A DNA stretch of 46,434 nt from Candidatus Merdivicinus intestinavium (lineage in GTDB: Bacteria; Bacillota; Clostridia; Oscillospirales; Ruminococcaceae): assembly GCA_018713245.1 (NCBI GenBank), contig DVFM01000078.1:1-46434 (forward strand), written 5' to 3'. The translations under genes were made by a program, and so were the position numbers. The notes under the pieces are model-generated. The model was given only the letters and a program-made list of their open reading frames with translations. It was not told the origin of the DNA and did no database searches. This document shows, one piece after another, positions 24,114 to 32,447 of this stretch. How positions within the stretch are numbered: the stretch's first letter is position 1; each line of letters begins with the position of its first letter.

Positions 24114-24884
24114 CTACATCTCCCCCTTGACCTTGGCCAGCGCCGCCTTTTCCAGCCGGGAGACCTGGGCCTGGGAGATGCCGATTTCCTCGGAAACCTC
24201 CACCTGGGTTTTGCCCCGGAAAAACCGCAGGGCGATGATCCGCTTTTCCCGGTCGCTCAGCTTGGACAATGCGTCCCGGATGGCCAGTTCCTCCACCCAG
24301 CCGCTGTCGCCGCTGCCGCCGTCGGAAACCTGGTCCATGACGCAGATGGTGTCCCCGCCCTCGGAAAACACCGGCTCGTAGAGGGAAACCGGGTCCACGA
24401 TGGACTCCAGCGCCAGCACCACGTTTTCCTTGGGGAGCCCCACCTCGGCGGAAATCTCCAGAATGGTGGGCTCCCGGCCCAGCCGGGCGGTGAGCTTTTC
24501 CTTGGCCTGCATGGCTTTATAGGCGGTGTCCTTCAGGGAGCGGCTCACCCGCACCGGAGAGAAATCCCGGAGGTGGCGGCGGATTTCTCCCACCACCATG
24601 GGGACGGCGTAGGTGGAAAACCGCACCCCCTGGGAGGTATCGAAATGGTCGATGGCCTTGATGAGGCCGATGCACCCCACCTGAAACAGGTCGTCCAGGT
24701 TTTCCCCGCGGTTTACGAACCGCTGCACCACGCTGAGCACCAGCCGCAGATTCCCGTTGATGAGCTGCTTCCGGGCTTCCTCGTCCCCCTGCCGCACCCG
24801 TTCCAGAAGGGCGGCCTTTTCCTTTTCCTTGAGCACCGGCAGCCGGGATGTGTCGATGCCGCAGATTTCCACTTTATTCATCAT
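24114..24884 (-). CDS. sigG: Sporulation sigma factor sigma-G
   Basis: This 256-residue protein has the highly conserved SigG start NKVEICGIDTSRLPVL, region 2 (NGNLRLVLSVVQRF, DDLFQVGCIGLIKAIDHFD, RFSTYAVPMVVGEI), a SRSLKDTAYKA region 3 and region 4 QVEVSEEIGISQAQVSRLE. Sigma-G directs late forespore gene expression, so the organism forms endospores. The gene usually follows sigE, but here it stands alone after carD. Upstream on the - strand is a CATACT (24930-24925) resembling a sigma-F/G -10, without a clear -35, so self-activation is possible but weakly supported. Confidence 0.93.
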   Translation of the reverse strand: MMNKVEICGIDTSRLPVLKEKEKAALLERVRQGDEEARKQLINGNLRLVLSVVQRFVNRGENLDDLFQVGCIGLIKAIDHFDTSQGVRFSTYAVPMVVGEIRRHLRDFSPVRVSRSLKDTAYKAMQAKEKLTARLGREPTILEISAEVGLPKENVVLALESIVDPVSLYEPVFSEGGDTICVMDQVSDGGSGDSGWVEELAIRDALSKLSDREKRIIALRFFRGKTQVEVSEEIGISQAQVSRLEKAALAKVKGEM

Positions 24885-24961
24885 GGTTCGTTCATCCCCC
24901 TATCCGCGCCTTCGCGCTGACAGAAGTATGGACGGATTTCCCGCCGGTTAAGCAGGAGCAC

Positions 24962-25000
24962 AAAAAAGCGGCGCGGCCTTTTTCGGAAAGGCTGCGCCGC
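24962..25000 (-). terminator. Terminator after carD
   Basis: A stem of about 14 bp (GCGGCGCAGCC with its complement) and a T6 run on the - strand, 27 bp past the CarD stop. Confidence 0.85.
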
Positions 25001-25026
25001 TGTTCGGCAATTGGCCGATGGGCGGG

Positions 25027-25539
25027 TTATTCGCCGGCTGCGGCGTCCAGCTGCTGCCGGATAAAGGGGACCACTTCCTCCCGCTTGATGGCGAGGACGT
25101 AAGCGATCTCATCTTCGATGATTTTTTCCGCGTCCCGCAGGAACTGCTCGTCCGAAATGTGGAGGCGGCGGCCCTTGGCCTGCTGCTTCTTCTGATGCAG
25201 GAGCAGGGATTGGACCATCTGGATGAGCTTGCGGCGGTTCCCTTCCTCCAGGGTGGCGCGGAACACCTCCCGCCTGCGGGGTTCGTCCTCAATCCAGGCT
25301 TCCCCCTCCTTCGGCACGGCGGAAAGCCCCCGGAGGATTTCCTCTTTGGTGGCCACATGGTGCATCTTTGCCGTCAGCTTGGGGCTGTCCGCCGGCACAT
25401 AAACCACGGATGCTTCCTCAAAAACCGGCTGCAATACATAATAATCCCTTTTCATTCCCGCAAAATCCTTTACCGTCTGCCCCTGCACGCGGCAGACGCC
25501 GTGCGTCCCGTACAAAACAATGTCGTCCTTTTCAAACAT
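25027..25539 (-). CDS. CarD-like transcriptional regulator
   Basis: This 170-residue protein starts at ATG 25539 behind GGAGG; the frame remains open upstream, but CarD homologues begin at MFEKDDIVLYGTHGVCRV. The N-terminal CarD/CdnL/TRCF Tudor-like domain binds the RNA polymerase beta subunit (to about residue 60), followed by a helical DNA-binding domain ending KREEVVPFIRQQLDA. It tunes promoter opening, notably at rRNA genes. A TATAAT-like -10 lies upstream (about 25645). Confidence 0.88.
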   Translation of the reverse strand: MFEKDDIVLYGTHGVCRVQGQTVKDFAGMKRDYYVLQPVFEEASVVYVPADSPKLTAKMHHVATKEEILRGLSAVPKEGEAWIEDEPRRREVFRATLEEGNRRKLIQMVQSLLLHQKKQQAKGRRLHISDEQFLRDAEKIIEDEIAYVLAIKREEVVPFIRQQLDAAAGE

Positions 25540-25710
25540 CGTGTTTTTCCTCCATTGCCGATTCCAGCGTCCATGAAAAATACGCGGCCTGCCTGCAAGC
25601 GGATACGCTTCCACCCGGGCAGACCGCGCGTTGCCTTTTCTTCTATTATACACCATTTTGCCGAAAAATGTCATGGGCAATTTGACGAAATCGCTTCAGA
25701 GGGACGCCCG

Positions 25711-26742
25711 TTACGGGCGGCAGGGGGGCAGAAATACCACCGGAAGCTCCTTTTGGCCGAAAAGCCGGCGTCCTGCCGCGGCCGCCAGCCGGCAAGCGGC
25801 CGGGGAAAGGGGATGGTAAGGGGTGATGAGCAGCCGCCCCGGTTCCTTTTTCCAGCGGGCGCGGAGCCGCCCGTACAGGAGAATGCCGGGATAGGCGATG
25901 CCGGCCTGGTTGACGGCAAGCAGCTTGTCCTCCGGGTCCAGCAGCCGGGTCCGGTCCTTGTAGCCCATGAGAAGCTGGTCAAAGCCCGCCAGATAAACGC
26001 AGGCGGGCAAAGGGCGCGGCCGGGGAAGCTCCCCCAAAAAGAAATATTCCTTCCCCTCCGCTTCCACACTCCGGAGAGGGAGGGTTTTCATCAGCCCGCG
26101 GACCTCGGGGAGGCCAAAGCCGGTAAAGGCGGCGCAGTCCTCCGCCGAAGCGGGGGAAAAGCGCCGGAAATAGCGCTCCAGAAGGATGCGCCGCGCTTCG
26201 TCCCGGTCCATCCATTCCGGCGGCTCGGGAAGGAAAAACCGTTTCCCGGCGCCGGGGCGGTAGGCGATGAGGCCCCGGTCGCTCATCTCCTTGATAAGCC
26301 CGCCCCAGCCGTGGAAAACCCGCCCCAGCAGCTCCTCGTCCATCCCGGCCCTGCGGCATTCCGCCTTGAGAGCTTCCCGCTCCTCCACGCCGGCGGCAAC
26401 CTTTTCCCGGATGAATTCGGACCAGTAGGGCTTGACGGCGGCCGGGACGCCCCACCAGCTTTCCCCCCAGGGCCCGTTGTCCCCTTTGGCGGAAAGGAAG
26501 AGCCCCAGCTCGTCCGCGCGGATGACGTGGATGGTGTTGCGGAAGGTCCAGACCTTCAAAAGCCCCTCGCTCCAGCTGTCCTCGGAGAAATCCCGGGCGC
26601 GGATGCGCAGGGCCTCCCGGGGATTGGCGGCAAACTGGGCCTGAAGCCCGCAGAGTTCGGAAAGGATCTCCAGGCGGTTCCCTTTTTCCGTCAGAAACTG
26701 ATTTTGCAGGGAACAGGAAAGCAGTTCTCTTCTTTTCATCAT
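25711..26742 (-). CDS. AlkZ-like winged-helix DNA glycosylase
   Basis: This 343-residue protein belongs to the HTH_42/AlkZ (YcaQ) family. The catalytic QxQ motif is present in LCGLQAQFAANPREAL (about residues 31-46). The core WTFRNTIHVIRADEL and AGFDQLLMGYKDRTRLLD match the family. AlkZ-type enzymes excise alkylated bases and unhook interstrand crosslinks. It is the last gene of an operon ogt - alkD-like - DUF1848 - alkZ-like. Its start overlaps the DUF1848 stop. Confidence 0.85.
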   Translation of the reverse strand: MMKRRELLSCSLQNQFLTEKGNRLEILSELCGLQAQFAANPREALRIRARDFSEDSWSEGLLKVWTFRNTIHVIRADELGLFLSAKGDNGPWGESWWGVPAAVKPYWSEFIREKVAAGVEEREALKAECRRAGMDEELLGRVFHGWGGLIKEMSDRGLIAYRPGAGKRFFLPEPPEWMDRDEARRILLERYFRRFSPASAEDCAAFTGFGLPEVRGLMKTLPLRSVEAEGKEYFFLGELPRPRPLPACVYLAGFDQLLMGYKDRTRLLDPEDKLLAVNQAGIAYPGILLYGRLRARWKKEPGRLLITPYHPLSPAACRLAAAAGRRLFGQKELPVVFLPPCRP

Positions 26743-27608
26743 CGGTCCTCCCTTTCATGCCCGCCCGGCTCCAGCAGCAGGGGAGAAGCGGGGTTGTGTC
26801 GGGCGGATTTGAGCCGCCTTCCGCCGGAGGCGTAGCAGTACCGGCAGCCGTGGCGGCAGGAGCCGTACATGCCGATGTCCACGCTGGCGGCGCAGCCGCA
26901 GCCGGGCCGCTGGTTCCGGTCCCTGGGGACCGACACCGTCCGCCCCGCCGCGGCGGAAACGAGCGCCGGGTCGATGCAGGCGGAACGGCCGATGCCGAAC
27001 CGGGAAAAATCCCCTTCCTCGGAGCAGGCAAAGAGGGGCAGCCGGTATTCCGCCGCGATTTGCCCCAGCCCCCGGGCCAGGCGCTCTGCTTCCTCTGGCG
27101 GAACGGGGGAAAAGGCCCGCTCCATCCCCCGGTAAATGTCCAGAAAGCTCACCACGCAGCGGCCCGCCGCGCCGCCCAGCGCCCGGCAGAGCTGGCCAAA
27201 GGCCTCCAGATGGCGCTCTGCCGTCCAGCCGAAGCCGGTCAGGATGGGGTCATACCGCCACACCAGCCCCTCCGGGCCCAGCATCTCCCCCAGCCGCCGC
27301 ATATCCGCCAGGACCTGCCGCTTGTTGGCAAGCCCCGGCTCCAGCTCCGGGCCGTAGGGGGTGAGGGTGTGCTGAAAATAAAAGGAATAGCCCATCGCCC
27401 GGATGCGGGGCAGCCGGGGGAGCATGGGCCCTGCGTTTTTGGTCCAAAAGACGATGCAGTCCACCGTTTCCGGCGAAAAGCGGAGGTCCCGCACCTGGCT
27501 GGGGCGGAAGGGATTGGGCACCAGCACCCGCCCTTCCCGCAGCCGGTTTTCCGTCCATTCCCCGTAAAAGGCGGGCAGGTCGGTGCGGCGGCTGGCGCTG
27601 AGAATCAT
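26739..27608 (-). CDS. DUF1848 family protein with C-terminal cysteine cluster
   Basis: This 289-residue protein starts MILSASRRTDLPAFYGEW, the standard DUF1848 start, with ATG 27608 overlapping the alkD-like stop (ATGA). The C-terminus carries CGCAASVDIGMYGSC, then RHGCRYCYA, a cysteine set like radical SAM Fe-S sites, but not in a standard CX3CX2C place near the N-terminus. The biochemical role is unknown. Its place within a four-gene alkylation-repair operon suggests a role in DNA repair, which is inference. Confidence 0.85.
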   Translation of the reverse strand: MILSASRRTDLPAFYGEWTENRLREGRVLVPNPFRPSQVRDLRFSPETVDCIVFWTKNAGPMLPRLPRIRAMGYSFYFQHTLTPYGPELEPGLANKRQVLADMRRLGEMLGPEGLVWRYDPILTGFGWTAERHLEAFGQLCRALGGAAGRCVVSFLDIYRGMERAFSPVPPEEAERLARGLGQIAAEYRLPLFACSEEGDFSRFGIGRSACIDPALVSAAAGRTVSVPRDRNQRPGCGCAASVDIGMYGSCRHGCRYCYASGGRRLKSARHNPASPLLLEPGGHEREDR

Positions 27609-28312
27609 GATACGCCCCCTCCCAGCGCCCGGAGCCGCGCTTTTTCCTCCGGCGAAGGGCGGCGGGATTCGCAGATTTTCCGAATGGTCATCCGCCGCAC
27701 CTCCTGCTGGAGCGCCCCGCCTTCCAGCAGGGGCAGGACCTTCTCCGGGAAGTCCAGGTAAAACATGGAGAGCGCCCAGGCCGCGGCCATCCGGGCGTAA
27801 TAGCCGGGGTGGGAAATTTCCGCCAGCAGCGCGACGGCCCGGTCCGCCCATTCCGGCGTCCGGTAATGGGCGAGCAGGAGCACCGCCCCCAGCCGGACGC
27901 CGTATTCCTCCCCTGTTTCCAGGCACTCCGTGACAAAGGGCCAGAAGGCCTCCCGCTCCCGGGAAACCGCCCGGAATCCGGTGCAGAAGCTGTCGCACAC
28001 CGACCAGTTCCCAATCCGCGGGCGGAACCGCCGCGCCAGCGAAACCGCCTCCTCTGCCGGGAGTTTGGCCGCGCCGATGCACATCCCCGCCAGCATGTCC
28101 TCCTCGAACCAGCGGCCGGGGCCGTCCTCTGCAAAATATTCCGCCAGGTAATCCCGCCATCCGCCCGTCCGGGCCAGCTCCCGGGCGAGCCTGCGCAGGG
28201 CGGGGAGGCGCACCCCCTGGATCCCTCCGCAGCCGGGGAGCAGCTTTTGGGAGAAATCCCGGTAAGCCGGTTCTGCCAGCGCCGCAATTTCTGCGCGCAC
28301 CTCCGTCCTCAC
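27605..28312 (-). CDS. DNA alkylation repair protein (AlkD-like)
   Basis: This 235-residue helical HEAT-repeat protein matches AlkD: FSQKLLPGCGGIQGVRLPAL, the EYFAEDGPGRWFEEDMLAGM segment and NWSVCDSFCTGF, with the W and D of the NWxxCD motif conserved for cationic base excision. AlkD releases N3- and N7-alkylpurines. GTG 28312 is chosen because it overlaps the ogt stop (GTGA) and lies behind GGAGGGGG; the long open frame upstream is the ogt region read in another frame. Confidence 0.85.
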   Translation of the reverse strand: MRTEVRAEIAALAEPAYRDFSQKLLPGCGGIQGVRLPALRRLARELARTGGWRDYLAEYFAEDGPGRWFEEDMLAGMCIGAAKLPAEEAVSLARRFRPRIGNWSVCDSFCTGFRAVSREREAFWPFVTECLETGEEYGVRLGAVLLLAHYRTPEWADRAVALLAEISHPGYYARMAAAWALSMFYLDFPEKVLPLLEGGALQQEVRRMTIRKICESRRPSPEEKARLRALGGGVS

Positions 28313-28767
28313 AGCCGCACCCCCTCCAGCCGCAGCAGCGCTTCCTTGACGTCCAGCCCGCCGGCGTACCCCACCAGCTTCCCGCCCGCGCCCACCACCC
28401 GGTGGCAGGGGATCCAGATGGGGAGCGGGTTTTTGTTGTTGGCCATGCCCACGGCGCGCCCGGCCCGGGGATTGCCCAGCGCCGCGGCGATTTCCCCGTA
28501 GCTTCGGGTTTCCCCGAAGGGGATGCGGCGGAGCTCCTCCCACACCTTCTTTTGGAAAGGGGTCCCGGCGGGGCGGAGGGGGACGGTAAATTCCCGCCGC
28601 TTTCCGGAAAAGTATTCCGAAAGCTCCGTCAGCGCCCGCCTGAGGAGCGGCGTTTCTTCCGCCTGTCCTTCCGGCGCTGTTTTGCCGAAATCCGTCCGGA
28701 CCAAAGCGCCCTCCTCTTCCGCCAGCGTCAGCCATCCGACGGGGCTTTCCCAACAGCAGAACCGCAT
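28309..28767 (-). CDS. ogt: Methylated-DNA-[protein]-cysteine S-methyltransferase
   Basis: This 152-residue protein has the suicide-cysteine motif IPCHRVV and the HTH-like FQKKVWEELRRIPFGETRSYG, diagnostic of Ogt/MGMT. It moves the alkyl group of O6-alkylguanine to its own cysteine. ATG 28767 (MRFCCWES) follows GGAGG; an earlier ATG at 28785 is less likely. It is the first gene of the four-gene repair operon and has tandem promoters upstream. Confidence 0.93.
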   Translation of the reverse strand: MRFCCWESPVGWLTLAEEEGALVRTDFGKTAPEGQAEETPLLRRALTELSEYFSGKRREFTVPLRPAGTPFQKKVWEELRRIPFGETRSYGEIAAALGNPRAGRAVGMANNKNPLPIWIPCHRVVGAGGKLVGYAGGLDVKEALLRLEGVRL

Positions 28768-28798
28768 CACGATTCCTCCTCGCACAAATGTTTATTCC

Positions 28799-28827
28799 AT
28801 TGTCGCACACCCGCGCCCCTTTGTCAA
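28799..28827 (-). promoter_or_regulatory. Promoter P1 of the ogt operon
   Basis: On the - strand TTGACA (28827-28822), a 17-bp spacer and GACAAT (28804-28799), 31 bp upstream of the ogt start. The rest of 28805-29042 holds no protein gene. Confidence 0.65.
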
Positions 28828-28983
28828 GAAGGACGCGGGTTTTGCACTTTGCGGATTTCGGAAAGGGGCGCCCCTTCCTTTTGCACTGAGGAATCCAAGC
28901 GCTTTTTTCAAGTGAACCGCCCCCTTTTTCTGAAATGAGATTTATGGCAGACGCAGAAATTCCGGCGCTGCCCTCCAGTTTTA

Positions 28984-29012
28984 TTATAAGGCAGCAAAAG
29001 GTTTTGCGCAAG
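28984..29012 (-). promoter_or_regulatory. Second - strand promoter in the ogt upstream gap
   Basis: TTGCGC (29012-29007), a 17-bp spacer and TATAAT (28989-28984) on the - strand. It may be a distal promoter (leader of about 200 nt) for ogt, or drive a small RNA. The gap also holds a GC-rich palindrome, GGAAAGGGGCGCCCC, near 28858. Confidence 0.5.
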
Positions 29013-29042
29013 AGCGGGGATGGGCCGCGGGCTTCCGGCATA

Positions 29043-29070
29043 CGAAAAGCCGCGGAGAACTCCGCGGCCC
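29043..29070 (-). terminator. Terminator of the nitrogenase-like/ABC operon
   Basis: An 8-bp stem CCGCGGAG with CTCCGCGG followed by CTTTTCG on the - strand, 48 bp after the TM1266-like stop. Confidence 0.75.
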
Positions 29071-29118
29071 TTTTCGGACGTATATTTCCGGACACGGTGC
29101 GGCCGGAATCCGTACCCG

Positions 29119-29364
29119 CTATTTTTTAGCGTACAGCGTCTTGGTGCTGACGCCAGGGATCATCCCCAGCTTGCCCGAAAGGGCGCTGATGGCCTCGTTC
29201 GGCGCGTCCAGCACGACGCTGATGATGGACAGCCCCTTTTCCCGGTAGGGCAGCCCCATCCGGCCGATGATATAGCGGCTGTATTGGTGCAGGACCTGGT
29301 TGATGCGTTCCGCCGCCTCGGCGTCCTCCACCATGATGCCCACAAGGGCGATCCTGGTTTCCAT
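29119..29364 (-). CDS. TM1266-like small ACT-fold regulator
   Basis: This 81-residue protein, starting METRIALVGIMVEDAEAAE, with the YIIGRMGLPYREKGLSIISV stretch, matches the TM1266 family, named as a putative regulator in iron-only hydrogenase loci and structurally an ACT/NikR-like fold. It starts 19 bp after the ATPase stop and is the last gene of this operon. It may bind metal or a small molecule and tune the system, which is not proven. Confidence 0.85.
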   Translation of the reverse strand: METRIALVGIMVEDAEAAERINQVLHQYSRYIIGRMGLPYREKGLSIISVVLDAPNEAISALSGKLGMIPGVSTKTLYAKK

Positions 29365-29383
29365 AAAAACTCCTTTCCGGGCG

Positions 29384-30175
29384 TCAGCCGCGGGGCGGCA
29401 GCGCCATGATGCAGGTGTAGTCCTTTTCCGGGAGGGAGAGGGTCCGGATGCGGACCGGCACGTCGAAGGCCTCCCGGAGGTTTTCCTCGGTGATGATTTC
29501 CCGGGTGTCCCCGTAGCGGCCGGAGCCGTCCGGCATCACCAGCAGGGCCTTGCGGGAGATGTCCATGGCGTGCTCCGGATAATGGGTGTTGATGACCGCC
29601 GAAATGCCGCCTTCCCCGCAGAGGGAGCGGAGCACCTCCAAAACGATCATCTGGTTTTTAAAGTCCAGATTGGATTCCGGTTCGTCCAGCACCAGCAGCT
29701 CCGGCTCGGTCACCAGCGCCCGGGCGATGACGGCAAGCTGGTATTCCCCGCCGCTCACCCGGCTGCACAGCTTGCCCTTGAGGTGGGGGATGCCCACCTG
29801 CCGGAGGGCTTTGTCCACCATGGCCCAGTCCTTCTTCCCCGGCTGGGCGAAGGCTCCCAGATGGGCGCTGCGGCCCAGCACCACCATCTCCTCGATGGTG
29901 TAGACAAAAGCGCTCTGCTTGGCCTGGGGGACATACCCCACCCGCTTCCAGAATTCCCGGGGCTTGTATTCCCGGATGTCCTTCCCGTCCAGGAAGGACC
30001 CTCCCGACGTCCAGGGCATCAGCCCCAGCATGCATTTCATCAGGGTGGTTTTGCCCGCGCCGTTGGCCCCCAGCACCGCAAGGATCCCCGCCCCCTCGAA
30101 GGAGAAGGAAAGCCCGTTCAGGACGGTGCGGTCCCGCCCGTAGCGGAATACGCCGTTTTGAACCTCAAAATTCAC
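29384..30175 (-). CDS. Iron-chelate-type ABC transporter ATPase
   Basis: This 263-residue protein has Walker A GANGAGKTT, the ABC signature RVSGGEYQLAVIARAL and Walker B LLVLDEPESNLD. Layout and partners are those of FecE/BtuD-type ATPases for siderophores, cobalamin or other metal chelates. The start is GTG 30175, overlapping the permease stop (GTGA). It powers the FecCD-type permease next to it. Confidence 0.92.
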   Translation of the reverse strand: MNFEVQNGVFRYGRDRTVLNGLSFSFEGAGILAVLGANGAGKTTLMKCMLGLMPWTSGGSFLDGKDIREYKPREFWKRVGYVPQAKQSAFVYTIEEMVVLGRSAHLGAFAQPGKKDWAMVDKALRQVGIPHLKGKLCSRVSGGEYQLAVIARALVTEPELLVLDEPESNLDFKNQMIVLEVLRSLCGEGGISAVINTHYPEHAMDISRKALLVMPDGSGRYGDTREIITEENLREAFDVPVRIRTLSLPEKDYTCIMALPPRG

Positions 30176-31194
30176 GACTGAATCCCTCCCGTTCTGCGCA
30201 GCAGCAGGATGAAAAACGGCGCGCCGATGACGGCGGTGAGGATGGACACCGGGATTTCGGAAGCAGTGACGCACCGGGCCGCCGTGTCAATGACCAGCAT
30301 AAAGATGGCCCCCAGCCCCATGCTGGCGGGAATGACCCGCTGGTTGTTGTTGCCGAAGATCATCCGGGAGATGTGGGGGATTAAAAGCCCCACCCAGCCG
30401 ATGACGCCGCACATGGAAACCACCGACGCCGTCACCATGGCCGCCCCCAGAATGACCACTGCCCGCACCCGCTTCACCCGGACGCCCAGGGAAGCGGCTT
30501 CCTCCTCGGTGAGGGTCATGGCGTTTAATTTCCAGCGGTAGAGAAAGAGAATGACCAGGCCGATGAGGATAAAGGGTGCGCCCACCGCCAAAGTGTCCCA
30601 GCCGGTGCCGGAAAGGCTCCCCATGAGCCAGAAGGTGATGGCGGGGAGCACGTCCTGGGGGTCGGCGGTGTATTTCACCAGGGAGACCAGCGCGGAGAAC
30701 AGCGCGCTCACCACCATGCCCGCCAGGACAATCATCACGATGGAGGAGCGGCCCCCTTTTTTGCCGGCGCTGACCAGATAGACCAGCGCCACCGCCAGAA
30801 TCCCCGCCGCCAGCGCAAAAACCTGCACCCAGAAGGAGGAAAGCCCGAACAGGATGGCCAGCACCGCCCCAAAGGAAGCGCCGGTGGCCACTCCCAGCGT
30901 GTCCGGCGTGGCCAGAGGGTTGGCGAACAGGGCCTGGAACGCCCCGCCGGCGGCGCTCATGCCCGCCCCCGCCAGAAGGGCGAGCAGGATGCGGGGGAGG
31001 CGGACGTTTAAAATGGTGTTGCGCATGTTCTGCGTGACCTCCGTCCCGCCCGACAGGCCGGGAAAGCAGACCGCCCACACCTGGCGCAGGGTGATTTCAA
31101 ACCGCCCCATAGTCAGGGCCAGGGCCGAGAGGAGCAGGATTGCCGCGAGAATCCCGACTGTCCAGAGGACCCGGCGTTTTCCGGAATGTTCCAT
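30172..31194 (-). CDS. FecCD-family ABC transporter permease
   Basis: This 340-residue membrane protein has about ten hydrophobic spans and conserved FecCD segments (LPRILLALLAGAGMSAAGGA, ANPLATPDTLGVATGASFGA, VCGVIGWVGLLIPHISRM). It forms the channel for ferric-siderophore, haem, cobalamin or similar metal-chelate import. ATG 31194 is preferred for GGAGG; the open frame upstream overlaps the binding-protein gene. A single permease gene suggests a homodimer. Confidence 0.92.
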   Translation of the reverse strand: MEHSGKRRVLWTVGILAAILLLSALALTMGRFEITLRQVWAVCFPGLSGGTEVTQNMRNTILNVRLPRILLALLAGAGMSAAGGAFQALFANPLATPDTLGVATGASFGAVLAILFGLSSFWVQVFALAAGILAVALVYLVSAGKKGGRSSIVMIVLAGMVVSALFSALVSLVKYTADPQDVLPAITFWLMGSLSGTGWDTLAVGAPFILIGLVILFLYRWKLNAMTLTEEEAASLGVRVKRVRAVVILGAAMVTASVVSMCGVIGWVGLLIPHISRMIFGNNNQRVIPASMGLGAIFMLVIDTAARCVTASEIPVSILTAVIGAPFFILLLRRTGGIQS

Positions 31195-31207
31195 ACTTCC
31201 TCCCCGC

Positions 31208-32404
31208 TCAGTAGGTGACGCCGCCCGCAGAGGCGGGGTTGTACATCCGGTCAATCTGCTCGTCGGTGAGGGTTACGCCGTAAAGCTCCTGGTAGTAGTC
31301 CCGGACCTCGGCGGTAATGTCGATGTCCTCAAAGAGCTCGGGGTAAACGGTTTTGGCCATCCACAGGAAGGTGACGGGGGTGTCGGCGCTGGGGGTGTAG
31401 CTCCGGTAGGTGCCCAGGGGCATCTTGTAGACCTGGCCGTCCGTCACAGCCTTGACGCTGGACCAGTCGTTGCCGCCGATGGTGTTGTTGTAAAGATCGT
31501 CCGGCTGGGCGGTGGTAAAGTTGGTGATGAGGACGACGTCGGGGTCCCACTGATAGACCTGCTCCATGCTGATGACGGCGTTTGAGTTTTCCGCCTCCAC
31601 CTCTTCCGCGGCGTTTCTGCCGCCGATGGCGTCGGCCCAGTACTGGCCGAAGAAGTGCTTGCCGGAAGTGATGATCTGGTTGTCGTCATAATTGTAAAGG
31701 AATAAAATGGACTTCTTTTCCTCCTCGGGGATGTCCTTCACCCGCTCCTGCACCAGGCCGTAGACCTCCTTGCTGTAGGCGGAGATTTCCTCGCTCTTGC
31801 TGCTTTCGGGGAACATCTGGCTCAAAAGGGCAATCCACTGGTCATAGGTTTCCAGAATGTCATAATCCCATTTGCTGGGGGAGATGCCCACGGCGGTGAG
31901 CCCGGCGTTTTCAATGGCGCTGATGAGCTCGGTGCTGCTGGCGTTGACCAGAACCACGTCCGGGTCCAGGTTCAAAAGCTGCTCCACGTTCAGGTCGCCG
32001 CCCGCCATAAAGCTGGTGTCGGCTTCCAGAATTTCCGGGAACAGTTCCCCCAGAAGCCCCGATTCGGCGGCGCTCATGCTGGAGGGGTGGATGCCCACGA
32101 TTTTGTCGGCGGAGCCCAGAAACACCGTCAGCACCGAAGCCATGGGCAGGATGTCGGTGACCACCACCCGGTTAATTTGGGCGGGGACCTCCACCTGGCG
32201 GCCGGCGTGGTCGGTGATGACGACGGTGTCCGCCTCTGTGCCGGAATCGGCCGCGCCGGAATCCGCTTCGGCCGGACTTTCCTCTGCGGAGACGGTTTCC
32301 GCGGCGCTGCTTTCCGCCTGGGAGGAACCGCCGCTTCCGCAGCCCGCCAGGGCGGTGAGGGCCATGGAGCAGCTTAAAAGCAGGGCAAGTATTTTGTTTC
32401 TCAT
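31208..32404 (-). CDS. ABC transporter substrate-binding lipoprotein (FecB-like)
   Basis: This 398-residue protein begins with a signal peptide and lipobox (LTALAGC, cysteine near residue 21), then an acidic Ser/Ala/Glu-rich linker and a periplasmic-binding-protein type III (TroA/FecB) fold: VVITDHAGRQVEVPAQINRV, the LDPDVVLVNASSTELISAIE segment and DDNQIITSGKHFFGQYWADA. It captures a metal chelate outside the cell. The start has an AAAGGA site. It lies in the operon of the nitrogenase-like genes, 43 bp from the Nudix gene. Confidence 0.9.
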   Translation of the reverse strand: MRNKILALLLSCSMALTALAGCGSGGSSQAESSAAETVSAEESPAEADSGAADSGTEADTVVITDHAGRQVEVPAQINRVVVTDILPMASVLTVFLGSADKIVGIHPSSMSAAESGLLGELFPEILEADTSFMAGGDLNVEQLLNLDPDVVLVNASSTELISAIENAGLTAVGISPSKWDYDILETYDQWIALLSQMFPESSKSEEISAYSKEVYGLVQERVKDIPEEEKKSILFLYNYDDNQIITSGKHFFGQYWADAIGGRNAAEEVEAENSNAVISMEQVYQWDPDVVLITNFTTAQPDDLYNNTIGGNDWSSVKAVTDGQVYKMPLGTYRSYTPSADTPVTFLWMAKTVYPELFEDIDITAEVRDYYQELYGVTLTDEQIDRMYNPASAGGVTY

Positions 32405-32447
32405 ATTGATCGTCCTTTCTGAAAAACCGGCAGGCAGAGCGCCCCGG

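Noticed and set aside
24114..24884. Sigma-F instead of sigma-G
   Set aside because: The start NKVEICGIDTSRLPVL and lack of neighbouring spoIIAA/AB point to sigma-G.
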